Below are positions 45,826-54,312 of a stretch of 64,000 nt of DNA, one piece after another. The number at the start of each line of letters is the position of its first letter. The first letter of the stretch is position 1. The translations under genes were made by a program, and so were the position numbers. A model generated the notes under the pieces. The model was not told the DNA's origin. It saw only the letters and a list, made by a program, of their open reading frames with translations, and made no database searches. The stretch comes from Nonomuraea gerenzanensis (lineage in GTDB: Bacteria; Actinomycetota; Actinomycetes; Streptosporangiales; Streptosporangiaceae), in the NCBI RefSeq assembly GCF_020215645.1, contig NZ_CP084058.1:2294001-2358000 (forward strand). The letters are read 5' to 3'.

Positions 45826-47445
45826 GTGGCCGAACTGCCCCTCTCCCGGCGTTCCCTCCTGCGGGCCGCCGCGCTCGTCGCGGCCCTGCCTGCGCTCGCG
45901 ACCGCCTGCGGCTCCGACGACCCCGCCGCGCCGCCCACCGGTCAGGGCGGCACCACCCTGGACACGCTCCGAGTCGCCCTGCCCTCCTCCATCGGGTCGC
46001 TGGACGCGGCCAAGGAGGCGGGCATCATGAACTACGTCGTCGCCCTCCTCGTCCAGGAGGCCCTGGTCGGGGTCGGCCAGGACGGCAGCCTCCAGCCCTC
46101 CCTGGCCGAGTCGTGGACCAGGAAGGACGCGACCACGTACGTCTACCGGCTGCGCCCCGGCGTCAAATTCTCCGACGGCGCCCCGCTGACCGCCGACGAC
46201 GTCGTCGCCAGCCTGAACCTGCACGCCAAGAAGGGCTCGACCACCGCGTTCGCCTACGCCTACGCCAACGTGGAGCGGATCGAGGCCACCGGCGACGCCG
46301 AGGTGACGATCACGCTCGAGGAGCCCGACGCGTCCTTCGCCTGGACGCCGTCGCCCGGCACGCTGCTGGTGACGAGCGAGAAGTTCATCGAGGCCACCGG
46401 CGAGCGCATCGGCACGCCGGAGGGCGGGCTGCTGGGGACGGGGCCGTACAAGGTGGCGGAGTTCGCCCCCGACTCGCACGTCACGCTGGAGCGCAACGAC
46501 CACTGGTGGGGCGGCAAGGCGCCGTTCGCGAGCTTGAAGATCGACTTCATCCCCGAGGAGTCCACCCGCCTGCTGGCCATGCGCGGCGACTCCGTGGACG
46601 TCGCGCTGAACGTGCCCGCCGAGCAGCTCGACCAGTGGCAGGCCATCCCCGGCGTCCAGATCAAGGCCGCGGGCGACCGGTCGCTGGTCACGCTCGCGTT
46701 CAACACGGCGAAGCAACCGTGGGACGACGTGCACGTCCGCAAGGCCGTCGCGCACGCCGTGGACAGGGAGGGCATCGTCAGGAGCGTCCTGCGCGGGCAC
46801 GGCAAGGTGGCCGCCACCATCCCCGACCCGGCGCAGTGGGGCGGCGTGCTCGACTCCGCCGCCGTCACCGACCTGTACTCGGCCATCCCCCAGTACGGCT
46901 TCGACCTGGCCAAGGCCAAGGCGGAGCTGGCCCTGTCGGCCACCCCGCAGGGCTTCTCCGACGTGCTGACCTACCCCAGCAGCGGGCCCCAGCTCGGCCG
47001 TGCCGCCCTGACGCTGGCCGAGAACCTCAGGGGCCTCGGCATCACCCTGGAGGTCAAGGAGGTGCCGCTGGAGCAGTGGATCGCCGACCTGGGCAAGCAC
47101 GCCTCCGGCATCTACCTGGGCTGGTACTTCGCCACCACCGGCGACCCCGCCGAGTACGCCCATCAGCTCCTGCACGGCGGCGCCACCGGCGCGAACGGCA
47201 CGAACATCGCCGAGTACGACGACGCCGAGGTGACCCGGCTGCTCGACCAGGCCAAGGCGAGCACCGACGACGCCGCCCGGGGGGAGCTGCTGGGCCAGGC
47301 CCTGGTCAAGGCCGCCGCTGATGTGCCGTACCAGCCGCTGTGGTGGGGGGAGTCGGCCACCGCCTTCGGCAAGGCCGTCACGGCGGACGGCTTCGGGCCC
47401 TACTTCTTCGTCGGCCCGTGGGCCGCGAAGCTGGCCGCCCGCTGA
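45826..47445 (+). CDS. Peptide ABC transporter, substrate-binding lipoprotein
   Basis: A 539-residue SBP_bac_5 (DppA/OppA-type) binding protein. The leader has LPLSRRSLLRAAALVAALPA, a Tat-type motif, and the lipobox ALATAC puts the lipid anchor on Cys28. The mature part has the family segments LRPGVKFSDGAPLTADDVV, LLGTGPYKVAEF, and LAFNTAKQPWDDVHVRKAV with AHAVDRE. It binds di- or oligopeptides (or nickel or sugars in some members) outside the cell. GTG start with a GAGGA site. Its stop overlaps the S9 peptidase start as TGATG, so binding protein and peptidase are coupled. Confidence 0.92.
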   Translation: MAELPLSRRSLLRAAALVAALPALATACGSDDPAAPPTGQGGTTLDTLRVALPSSIGSLDAAKEAGIMNYVVALLVQEALVGVGQDGSLQPSLAESWTRKDATTYVYRLRPGVKFSDGAPLTADDVVASLNLHAKKGSTTAFAYAYANVERIEATGDAEVTITLEEPDASFAWTPSPGTLLVTSEKFIEATGERIGTPEGGLLGTGPYKVAEFAPDSHVTLERNDHWWGGKAPFASLKIDFIPEESTRLLAMRGDSVDVALNVPAEQLDQWQAIPGVQIKAAGDRSLVTLAFNTAKQPWDDVHVRKAVAHAVDREGIVRSVLRGHGKVAATIPDPAQWGGVLDSAAVTDLYSAIPQYGFDLAKAKAELALSATPQGFSDVLTYPSSGPQLGRAALTLAENLRGLGITLEVKEVPLEQWIADLGKHASGIYLGWYFATTGDPAEYAHQLLHGGATGANGTNIAEYDDAEVTRLLDQAKASTDDAARGELLGQALVKAAADVPYQPLWWGESATAFGKAVTADGFGPYFFVGPWAAKLAAR

Positions 47446-49268
47446 TGCGCGACCCGCTGGAGGTGCACGCCGCGCTGGCCGGCCTGCGTTACCCCGAATC
47501 CGTCGCACTGCACCCGGACGGCGACCGCGTGGCCTGCGTCATCGACGGCGTGGCCCACGTGGCCACCCTGGGCGGCCCGCTGACCCCGGTGCCTGGTGGC
47601 GAGCACGCCCTGACGAGGTGGCTGCCCGACGGGCGCCTGCTGCTCGCGTCCGGCCCGAACGGCCTGCAGGTGCTGGACGCCGAGCTGCGGCCGGTCTGGA
47701 AGGCCGAGGTGAACGGCGAGATCGAGGACCTCGTCCCGGACACCGACGGCACCGTGCTGGTCCGCCACGCCGACCCCGGCAGCGAACGCGACGGCAGCCA
47801 CCTCGGCCTGCGCGTGCCCGACCCCAGCGACCCCTTCGTCCGGACGCCGGGCAGCCGCCTGCGCCGCCTGTCCTGGCTGCGGATCGGCGACGACCGGCCA
47901 CGGGAGCTCGTGCTCCCCGCCCTGACCGCGTGGGACGCCGACTGGCGCGACGGCCGCGCCCTCGCCGTCACCTCCCCGGACGAGACCCCCGCCGGCTACT
48001 ACCGCCCCCGACTCGACCTCGCCGACGCTCGCACCGGCGAGGTCACCACCCTTTACCACACCCCCTGGCAGCTCAGCCGCCCCAGACTGGCACCGGGCGG
48101 CCGGGCCGCGGTCGTGGTCGAGGGCCTGTCCATCGTCTCGGGCCGCGTCATGCACGCCGACCTGGTCACCGGCGAGATCCGCCCCATCCCCGACCTGGAC
48201 GACGTCACCGACCTCGGCTGGCTGGACGAGCGCACCCTGTGGTTCACCGGCTGGTCGGGCACCGGCGTGCACGGCGGCGTCATCGAGGACGGCCGCGTGA
48301 CCAGCCGCTGGACCGCCTGGGGCACACTGGGCGGGCGCGACGGCCAGCCCTCGCTGTCCGTGGCGGGCCGGCTGGCCGCGGCCACCTGGGAGACGGCCGG
48401 GCAACCGCCCGAGCTCGCCGTCGCCTCGCTGGACGGCGGCGACTGGCGCCCCGTCACCACGCTCAACACCGACCTGGCGCCCCTGGCCGTGCACCAGGAG
48501 GAGATCACCTGGTCGGGACACGACGGCCTGCCCGTCTCCGGCCTCCTCCTGCGCGCCGACCCCGACCGTAGGGGACCGCTGGTCGTCATCGCGCACGGCG
48601 GTCCCACCTGGTTGTGGTCCAGCTCGTTCGCGCCCGCCGAGTCCAACCAGCTCGCCCTGCCGCTCGCGCACGCGGGTGCCACCGTGCTGCTGCCCAACCC
48701 GCGCGGCAGCAGCGGACGCGGCCAGGCGTACGCGCGGGCCGTCATCGGCCTGGTCGGCGACGCCGACCTCACGGACGTGCTCAGGGGAGTGGACCACCTG
48801 GTAGCGACCGGTGTCGCCGACCCGGAGCACCTGTCGATCATGGGGTTGAGCTACGGCGGCTACCTGTCCGCCTGGGCCGTCACCCGCACCGACCGCTTCC
48901 GCGCCGCCGTCGTCCTGTCGGGCGTGAGCGACTGGCTGAGCTTCGCCACCGCCAGCAACCTGGCAGGCGGCTTCGACCCGCTCTACCACGCCGGCGCCGA
49001 CCCCGCCACGCCCGAGGGCAGGGAGAGCCTGGCCGCGCGCTCGCCGGTCTACCACGCCGCCCAGGTCGCCACGCCGACGCTCATCGTGCACGGCGACCAG
49101 GACAGGACCACCCCGCTCGGCCAGGCCGAACAGCTCTATCGGGCCTGGTCGGCCGCGGGCGTACGCACTGAGCTGGTCGTCTACCCTCGGGAGGGGCACG
49201 AGCTGGTCGAGCCCGCGCACCGGGCCGACGCCGCGCGGCGGGTGATCAGCTGGCTGGGGGTGTCGTGA
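47445..49268 (+). CDS. S9-family prolyl-oligopeptidase-like serine peptidase
   Basis: A 607-residue S9 peptidase. Residues 1-370 form a beta-propeller-like part with repeating W/LP-GR blades, and the C-terminal 230 residues are the alpha/beta hydrolase domain with PLVVIAHGGPTWLW (oxyanion), nucleophile Ser469 in MGLSYGGYLS, Asp553 in HGDQDRTTP and His585 in REGHE. Such enzymes cleave short peptides (acylaminoacyl- or dipeptidyl-type). No signal peptide, so it should digest peptides in the cytosol after import by the surrounding transporter. Overlaps: TGATG upstream, GTGA with the permease downstream. Confidence 0.92.
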   Translation: MRDPLEVHAALAGLRYPESVALHPDGDRVACVIDGVAHVATLGGPLTPVPGGEHALTRWLPDGRLLLASGPNGLQVLDAELRPVWKAEVNGEIEDLVPDTDGTVLVRHADPGSERDGSHLGLRVPDPSDPFVRTPGSRLRRLSWLRIGDDRPRELVLPALTAWDADWRDGRALAVTSPDETPAGYYRPRLDLADARTGEVTTLYHTPWQLSRPRLAPGGRAAVVVEGLSIVSGRVMHADLVTGEIRPIPDLDDVTDLGWLDERTLWFTGWSGTGVHGGVIEDGRVTSRWTAWGTLGGRDGQPSLSVAGRLAAATWETAGQPPELAVASLDGGDWRPVTTLNTDLAPLAVHQEEITWSGHDGLPVSGLLLRADPDRRGPLVVIAHGGPTWLWSSSFAPAESNQLALPLAHAGATVLLPNPRGSSGRGQAYARAVIGLVGDADLTDVLRGVDHLVATGVADPEHLSIMGLSYGGYLSAWAVTRTDRFRAAVVLSGVSDWLSFATASNLAGGFDPLYHAGADPATPEGRESLAARSPVYHAAQVATPTLIVHGDQDRTTPLGQAEQLYRAWSAAGVRTELVVYPREGHELVEPAHRADAARRVISWLGVS

Positions 49269-50179
49269 GGTTCCTGCTGCGCAGGCTCGCGGGCACCGCC
49301 GTCGTCGTGCTGCTGCTGTCGGTCGGCGTGTTCTGCCTGCTGTACCTGGCGCCCGGATCCATCCAGCAGACCCTGCTCGGCACCCGCCCCGCCACCCCCG
49401 CCACCATCGCCGCCATCCAGGCCCGCTACCACCTCGACGACCCCGCCGCCGTCCAGTACCTGCGCTGGCTCGGCGGCGTGCTCGGCGGCGACCTGGGCAC
49501 CTCCATCAGGACGGGCGCGCCCGTCGCCGACATGCTCGGCCAGCGGCTGCCGCTCACGCTCGCCCTGGTCGGCTACGGCACGCTGCTCGCCGCGCTGGCC
49601 GGCCTGCCGCTCGGCGTGCTCGGGGCGCTGCGGCGCGGCCGGATCGCCGACCGGCTCGTCGTCTCGGCCGGGGTCGTCGGGCTGAGCGCGCCGCCGTTCG
49701 CGGTCGGGCTGCTGCTGCTCGTGGTGTTCGCGCTCTGGCTCGGCTGGTTCCCCGTCTACGGCACCGGCGGCCTGTGGCACCTCACGCTGCCCGCCGCCGC
49801 GCTGGCGGCGGGCGCGGTGGGCCTGCTCGTCAGGTACAGCAGGGCCGCGCTGGTGCGGGAGCTGGAGCAGGACTACGTCGTCTTCGCCCGGGCGCGCGGG
49901 CTCAGCGGGCCGCTCGTGCTGTACTACGCGGCCCGCAACTCGCTGGTGCCCGTGCTCACCGCCACCGGCCTGGTCGTCACCGGGATGCTGGCGGGGACCG
50001 TGCTGGTGGAGGTCACGTTCGCGCTGCCGGGGATGGGGTCACTGCTGGTGGACTCCGTGACCTTCAAGGACGTGCCCGTCGTGCAGGCGCTCGCCCTGCT
50101 GCTCACCCTGCTCATCGCCGCCGTCAACCTGCTGGTGGACGTCGGCTACTCGCTCGTCGATCCCCGGGTACGGCCATGA
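49265..50179 (+). CDS. Peptide ABC transporter permease (DppB type)
   Basis: A 304-residue inner-membrane permease of the DppB/OppB type with six predicted membrane segments, starting with FLLRRLAGTAVVVLLLSVGV. The periplasmic part has QYLRWLGGVLGGDLGTSI, and the EAA-loop region contacting the ATPase is DYVVFARARGLSGPLVLYYAARN with the following helix. The C-terminus has FALPGMGSLLVDSVTFKD, typical of this class. It overlaps the S9 peptidase by 4 bp (GTGA) and the next permease by 4 bp (ATGA), so the whole operon is translationally coupled. Confidence 0.94.
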   Translation: MRFLLRRLAGTAVVVLLLSVGVFCLLYLAPGSIQQTLLGTRPATPATIAAIQARYHLDDPAAVQYLRWLGGVLGGDLGTSIRTGAPVADMLGQRLPLTLALVGYGTLLAALAGLPLGVLGALRRGRIADRLVVSAGVVGLSAPPFAVGLLLLVVFALWLGWFPVYGTGGLWHLTLPAAALAAGAVGLLVRYSRAALVRELEQDYVVFARARGLSGPLVLYYAARNSLVPVLTATGLVVTGMLAGTVLVEVTFALPGMGSLLVDSVTFKDVPVVQALALLLTLLIAAVNLLVDVGYSLVDPRVRP

Positions 50180-50979
50180 GGCGGCCACCGTACGTCGCGC
50201 TGGCCGTGCTCGTGGTCGCCGGGGTGGCGGCCGCGTTCTCGCCCTGGCTGGTGCCCGGCGCCACCGCGCAGGACCTCATGACCGGCATCACCGGCCCCGG
50301 CCCCGGCCACCCGCTCGGTACCGACGACCTGGGCCGCGACGTGCTGCAGCTGCTGGTCGCCGGGGCCCGCACCGCCGTGCCGGGCGCGCTCGCCGTGGCC
50401 GCCGGCTCCATGCTCATCGGGAACCTGGTCGGGCTGGCCGCCGGTTACTTCGGCGGCTGGGCCGACACGCTGGCCATGCGCTGGGCCGACCTGATGTTCT
50501 CGCTGCCCGCGCTGCTGGTCGCGATCGTCGTGGCGGGCGTGCTCGGCGGCGGGTACGCGCTGGCCATCGCCGTGCTGGTGGTGCTGTTCGCGCCCACGGA
50601 CACGCGGGCCGTGCGCGGCGCCGTGCTGGAGCAGCGCCACCGGCCCTACGTGGAGGCGGCCCTGCTCAAGAACCTCTCCTCCTGGCGGATCATGACCAGG
50701 CACATCTGGCCCAACGTCGCCTCCGTCAGCCTGGCGCAGGCGTTCGTGAACTTCGCGTACGCGCTGGTCTCGCTGGCGTCGCTGTCGTTCCTCGGCCTCG
50801 GCGTGCCCGCCGGGTCGCCGGACTGGGGGCGGACGCTGGCCGACAACCGTACGCAACTGCTGGCCAACCCGTGGGCCGTGATCGCCCCCGGCCTGGCCGT
50901 CATCGCCACCGCGGTCGCGCTCAACGTGGTGGGCGACTGGCTGCACGAGCGCGTCGAGCGGCGCGGAAGGGCACGCTGA
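50176..50979 (+). CDS. Peptide ABC transporter permease (DppC type)
   Basis: A 267-residue second permease. The family signature after the first helix is PLGTDDLGRDVLQLLVAGAR; later come GLAAGYFGGWADTLAMRWADL, VYVEAA-like RPYVEAALLKNLSSWRIMTRH (EAA loop, in two parts) and SFLGLGVPAGSPDWGRTLA near the end. It lacks the longer N-terminal cytoplasmic tail often seen in DppC. Six membrane segments are predicted. Its TGA stop lies 1 bp before the ATG of the ATPase gene, inside a 24-bp repeat array. Confidence 0.94.
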   Translation: MRRPPYVALAVLVVAGVAAAFSPWLVPGATAQDLMTGITGPGPGHPLGTDDLGRDVLQLLVAGARTAVPGALAVAAGSMLIGNLVGLAAGYFGGWADTLAMRWADLMFSLPALLVAIVVAGVLGGGYALAIAVLVVLFAPTDTRAVRGAVLEQRHRPYVEAALLKNLSSWRIMTRHIWPNVASVSLAQAFVNFAYALVSLASLSFLGLGVPAGSPDWGRTLADNRTQLLANPWAVIAPGLAVIATAVALNVVGDWLHERVERRGRAR

Positions 50980-51059
50980 CATGGCTCGCGATGGGCACGC
51001 TGACACGCCTCGGGAAAGGCACGCTGACACGCCTCGCGATGGGCACGCTGACATGCTGA
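50970..51059 (+). repeat. 24-bp tandem repeat over the dppC-dppD junction
   Basis: GGCACGCTGAC recurs at 50970, 50994, 51018 and 51042, exactly 24 bp apart, making three full units and a partial fourth. Both ends read GGCACGCTGACATG, so the permease stop and the ATPase start context are duplicated. In frame it encodes a GHADTPR-type 8-residue repeat at the ATPase N-terminus. Confidence 0.92.
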
Positions 51060-52816
51060 GCGTCAACGGCCTGACCGTACGGCAGCCCGCCTCCGGGCGC
51101 ACGCTGCTGTCCGGCGTGTCCTTCGAGGCCGCGCCGGGGGAGTCGGTCGCCATCGTGGGCGAGTCGGGCTCCGGCAAGTCGCTGACCGTGCGGGCGCTGC
51201 TCGGGCTGCTGCCCGCCGGGCTGGAGTCGTCCGGGGAGATCCACCTCGGCGGGCACCGCGTGGACGGCGACCCGCGGACGATGCGGCGGCTGCGCGGCGG
51301 CACCGTGTCGCTGCTCATGCAGGACCCGTTCACGCTGCTCAACCCGCTGCGCAAGGCAGGCAGGCAGATCGCCGACGGCCTGCCCGCCGGCGCCGACCGG
51401 GCGGCCGAGGTGACCAGGCTGCTCGCCGAGGTCGGGCTCGGGGCCGAGGTGGCGGGGCGGTACCCGTTCCAGCTCTCCGGCGGGATGCGGCAGCGCGTCG
51501 GGCTCGCGGCGGCGCTCGCGGCCGGGCCCCGGATCCTCGTCGCCGACGAGCCCACCACCGCACTCGACGCCACCACCCAGCGTGAGGTGCTGGCGCTCAT
51601 CCGGCGCGTGCAGCGGGCAAGGGACATGACGTTCCTGCTGATCACGCACGATCTGCGGGTGGCGTTCTCGATGTGCGACCGGATCGTCGTCATGTACGCG
51701 GGGCGCGTCGTGGAGATCGGCACGGCGGCGGAGCTGCGCGCGCGGCCACGGCACCCGTACACGCGGGCGCTGCTGGCCGCCGAGCCGCCCGCCGATCGGC
51801 GCCTGGCGGTGCTGCCCTCGGTGCCCGGCTCCGTGCCGGCGCACGACGCGGTGGCGGGGCGCTGCGGCTTCGCCGACCGGTGCGCGCACGCCGACCCCCG
51901 CTGCCGCGTGGGCACCCCCGAGCTGCGGCCCGCGCCCGCGCGTCGTGAGCGGGCGGAGGGCGGGGGGTGGCTGTCCGCCTGTGTGCGCGCCGACGAGCTG
52001 CCCGACCAGCCCCCGCCCCCACCGGCCGTCGTCACGCCCGCGCGCACCTCCGCCGACGCCGTCCTCGCCATCCGCGACCTGCGCAAGACCTACCGCGGCA
52101 CCAGCCGACCGGCCCTCGACGGCGTCAGCCTCACCGTCGCCCCCGGCGAGATCGTGGCCGTCGTCGGCGAGTCGGGCTCCGGCAAGACCACCCTGGCCCG
52201 CTGCGTGACCGGCCTGGAACGCCCGGACTCCGGCACGATCCTGCTCGACGGCCAGGACTGCTCCGACTACACCCGGCTGCCCCGCCGGGCGGTCCGCCGC
52301 GCCCGCCGTACGGCACAGATGATCTTCCAGGACCCCTACTCCACCCTCAACCCCGCCCGCACCGTCCGCGCCACCCTCAAGGAGGCCCTGCAGGCAGACG
52401 GCCGCCCGCCCGACGTGGCCGCGCTGCTGGAGCTGGTGGGCCTCGACCCCGCCCTGGCCGCGATGCGCCCGGCGGGCCTGTCGGGCGGCGAGCGGCAGCG
52501 GGTGGCCATCGCCCGCGCCGTGGCGGGCGAGCCCCGCCTGCTGGTCTGCGACGAGCCGGTCTCGGCGCTGGACGTGTCGGTGCAGGCCCAGGTGCTCACC
52601 CTGCTCGCCGGGCTGCGCGAGCGGCTGTCGATGGGGCTGCTGTTCATCACCCACGACCTGGCCGTGGTGCGCCAGCTCGCCGACCGGCTCTACGTGCTGC
52701 GGGCCGGGCAGTGCGTGGAGAGCGGCGAGGTGGCGCGGGTGCTCGACGGGCCCTCCCACCCCTACACGCGCGAGCTGCTGGCCAGCGTGCCCGACGGCTC
52801 GCGCGCCTGGCCCTAG
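50981..52816 (+). CDS. Dual ABC ATPase (DppD-DppF fusion)
   Basis: A 611-residue protein joining both ATPase subunits of a peptide transporter. The first half has Walker A GESGSGKS, signature LSGGMRQR and Walker B ILVADEPTTALD, plus the Cys-rich CGFADRCAHADPRC segment typical of DppD C-termini. The second half has GESGSGKT, LSGGERQR, LLVCDEPVSALDVS and FITHDLAVV. One polypeptide can thus supply both nucleotide sites. The first 24 residues come from the 24-bp repeat (HADTPR units); the ATG at 51053, giving MLSVNGLTV, may be the ancestral start and has the same upstream context. Its stop shares CTAG with the convergent regulator. Confidence 0.93.
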   Translation: MARDGHADTPRERHADTPRDGHADMLSVNGLTVRQPASGRTLLSGVSFEAAPGESVAIVGESGSGKSLTVRALLGLLPAGLESSGEIHLGGHRVDGDPRTMRRLRGGTVSLLMQDPFTLLNPLRKAGRQIADGLPAGADRAAEVTRLLAEVGLGAEVAGRYPFQLSGGMRQRVGLAAALAAGPRILVADEPTTALDATTQREVLALIRRVQRARDMTFLLITHDLRVAFSMCDRIVVMYAGRVVEIGTAAELRARPRHPYTRALLAAEPPADRRLAVLPSVPGSVPAHDAVAGRCGFADRCAHADPRCRVGTPELRPAPARRERAEGGGWLSACVRADELPDQPPPPPAVVTPARTSADAVLAIRDLRKTYRGTSRPALDGVSLTVAPGEIVAVVGESGSGKTTLARCVTGLERPDSGTILLDGQDCSDYTRLPRRAVRRARRTAQMIFQDPYSTLNPARTVRATLKEALQADGRPPDVAALLELVGLDPALAAMRPAGLSGGERQRVAIARAVAGEPRLLVCDEPVSALDVSVQAQVLTLLAGLRERLSMGLLFITHDLAVVRQLADRLYVLRAGQCVESGEVARVLDGPSHPYTRELLASVPDGSRAWP

Positions 52817-53406
52817 TCCTCGGAGAAGGAGATCAGTGTCAGCACCCGGCAGCCCGCCTCGCCGGTGACGTAGACGTGATCCAGCTCGGCCGCGAACCGC
52901 ACCGCGTCGCCCTCGCCCAGCCGCACCGTCCAGGCCTCGGTCTCCACGCTCACCTGGCCCGTGACGACGTAGGCGTGCTCGATCGAGCCCCGCCCGTGCG
53001 CGCTCTTGGCGCTGCGCGTCCTCGGCGGCAGGTCACCCTCGGCCAGCTCGAACCGCCGCCGGTCGGCCGCCGCGAACAGGCTGCGCACCGTCGTGTCGCC
53101 GACCACCTCGGTGCTGCCCTCGCCCCGCCTGATCACCTCGGGCTCCAGCAGGTGTGTCCTGGTCAGCTCGGTGAAGGTGAGCTCCAGCGCGTCCGCCAGC
53201 CTGGTCAGCACCTCGATCGTCGGATTGGCCACGCCCCGCTCGATCTGCGAGATGAGCGCCTTGCTCACCCCCGTCAGCTCGGCCAGCTCCCGCACGCTGT
53301 GGCCGCGCGCCAGCCGGGTGCGCCGCAGGTTGCCGGCGATCGCCCCCCTGACCCCCGCGGCCGGCCCCGGGGTCACCACCAGGACGGGGCTCTTGTCGTG
53401 CCGCAC
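52813..53406 (-). CDS. XRE-family regulator with cupin domain
   Basis: A 197-residue regulator. The helix-turn-helix is at about residues 18-75: RRTRLARGHSVRELAELTGV and SKALISQIERGVANPTIEVL. The C-terminal 80 residues form a cupin barrel (GSIEHAYVVTGQVSVETEAW and GEGDAVRFAAELDHVYV) that probably senses a small molecule. GTG 53406 is chosen, with AAGGGA about 10 bp upstream; longer in-frame starts add unlikely Arg/Pro-rich sequence. Its stop overlaps that of the ABC ATPase (shared CTAG), so it may control the peptide operon, but it lies at the operon's far end and the target is inferred. Confidence 0.87.
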   Translation of the reverse strand: MRHDKSPVLVVTPGPAAGVRGAIAGNLRRTRLARGHSVRELAELTGVSKALISQIERGVANPTIEVLTRLADALELTFTELTRTHLLEPEVIRRGEGSTEVVGDTTVRSLFAAADRRRFELAEGDLPPRTRSAKSAHGRGSIEHAYVVTGQVSVETEAWTVRLGEGDAVRFAAELDHVYVTGEAGCRVLTLISFSED

Positions 53407-53537
53407 GTGGTCAGGTCCCTTCCTCGCGTCGCTTCGTCCATGATGCCCGGTACGGCCCCCGGCGGGGCTGTCCATACCTTGGACGCGGCAGCGCGGACGA
53501 GGCCCGCAGCGGCGTCCTGAGCCGGGCACAGGGGCCA

Positions 53538-54260
53538 TTATGTCCTGCGGCTGGAGATGCGCTGCGGCGGTTCCTCGAAGCGTGGGCGCTGCGGGGGCTG
53601 GCCGCTGACCTTCTCCACGATCGAGGCCGCGAGCTGGTGCACCTTGACGTTCCTGTCCTGGGAGACCTGCCGGAGGATGTCGAACGCCTCCCGCGCCGTG
53701 CACCGCCGCTGCGCCATCACGATGCCGAGGGCCTGATCGATGATCGCGCGGGTGGTCAGCGCCTCCTTGAGCTGCGCCGCGACCTCCCGCATGCGGGCCG
53801 CGCCCAGCGCCGTACGGAACAGCACGGGAACGTGCGCGGCCGTGATCCGTAAAGCCACCCACGCGTCGTCGGGCAGCCCCTCGGCGTCGCAGGAGTAGAC
53901 GGTGAGCATGCCCAGCAGCGTGCCCTCGAACTCCAGCGGCTCACAGTGCACCACCCGCAGCTCAGGGGCCCCCGCCGTGAAGCGCGGCCACCGCGAGTCG
54001 GAAGGCAGGTCGAGCACCGTCAGCGACTTGCCGGTGTCGAGCGCGTCGAGCATCGGCCCCTGCCCGGTGGCCTGCTGCAGCCCGTCGAGCAGCTCGGCCC
54101 GCGCATGCGAGCAGGCGGCGGTGTGGATGTCGTCCTCCCCGCACAGGGCGATGCTCAGCATCGCGCAGTCGGGCATCGCCTGACCGGCGATGGTGACACA
54201 GTCAGTGAGCGCCCGCTCGAACTCCTCGATGTCGGTGGGCATGCTCGGCCGGTTCACCAC
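53538..54260 (-). CDS. GAF-ANTAR regulator (RNA-binding antiterminator)
   Basis: A 240-residue regulator. Residues about 15-160 form a GAF-like sensory domain (ACSHARAELLDGLQQATGQG and MLTVYSCDAEGLPDDAW). Residues about 163-220 are an ANTAR domain, LKEALTTRAIIDQALGIVMA and RCTAREAFDILRQVSQDRN, which in known proteins binds dual hairpins in mRNA leaders to prevent termination. No phosphorelay receiver is present, so the GAF part should provide the input (gas, ligand or redox). The GTG start at 54260 is uncertain; ATG 54242 is an alternative. It stands alone; 131 bp separate it from the XRE gene. Target RNAs are unknown. Confidence 0.88.
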   Translation of the reverse strand: MVNRPSMPTDIEEFERALTDCVTIAGQAMPDCAMLSIALCGEDDIHTAACSHARAELLDGLQQATGQGPMLDALDTGKSLTVLDLPSDSRWPRFTAGAPELRVVHCEPLEFEGTLLGMLTVYSCDAEGLPDDAWVALRITAAHVPVLFRTALGAARMREVAAQLKEALTTRAIIDQALGIVMAQRRCTAREAFDILRQVSQDRNVKVHQLAASIVEKVSGQPPQRPRFEEPPQRISSRRT

Positions 54261-54312
54261 GATCCCTCGCGATCGCTCGGAGTACTTTCAGGCTAGCCGC
54301 TCGGCGCCGCCG

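Noticed and set aside
50970..51059. CRISPR-like array
   Set aside because: The units are contiguous 24-bp tandem repeats without spacers and lie in coding sequence.
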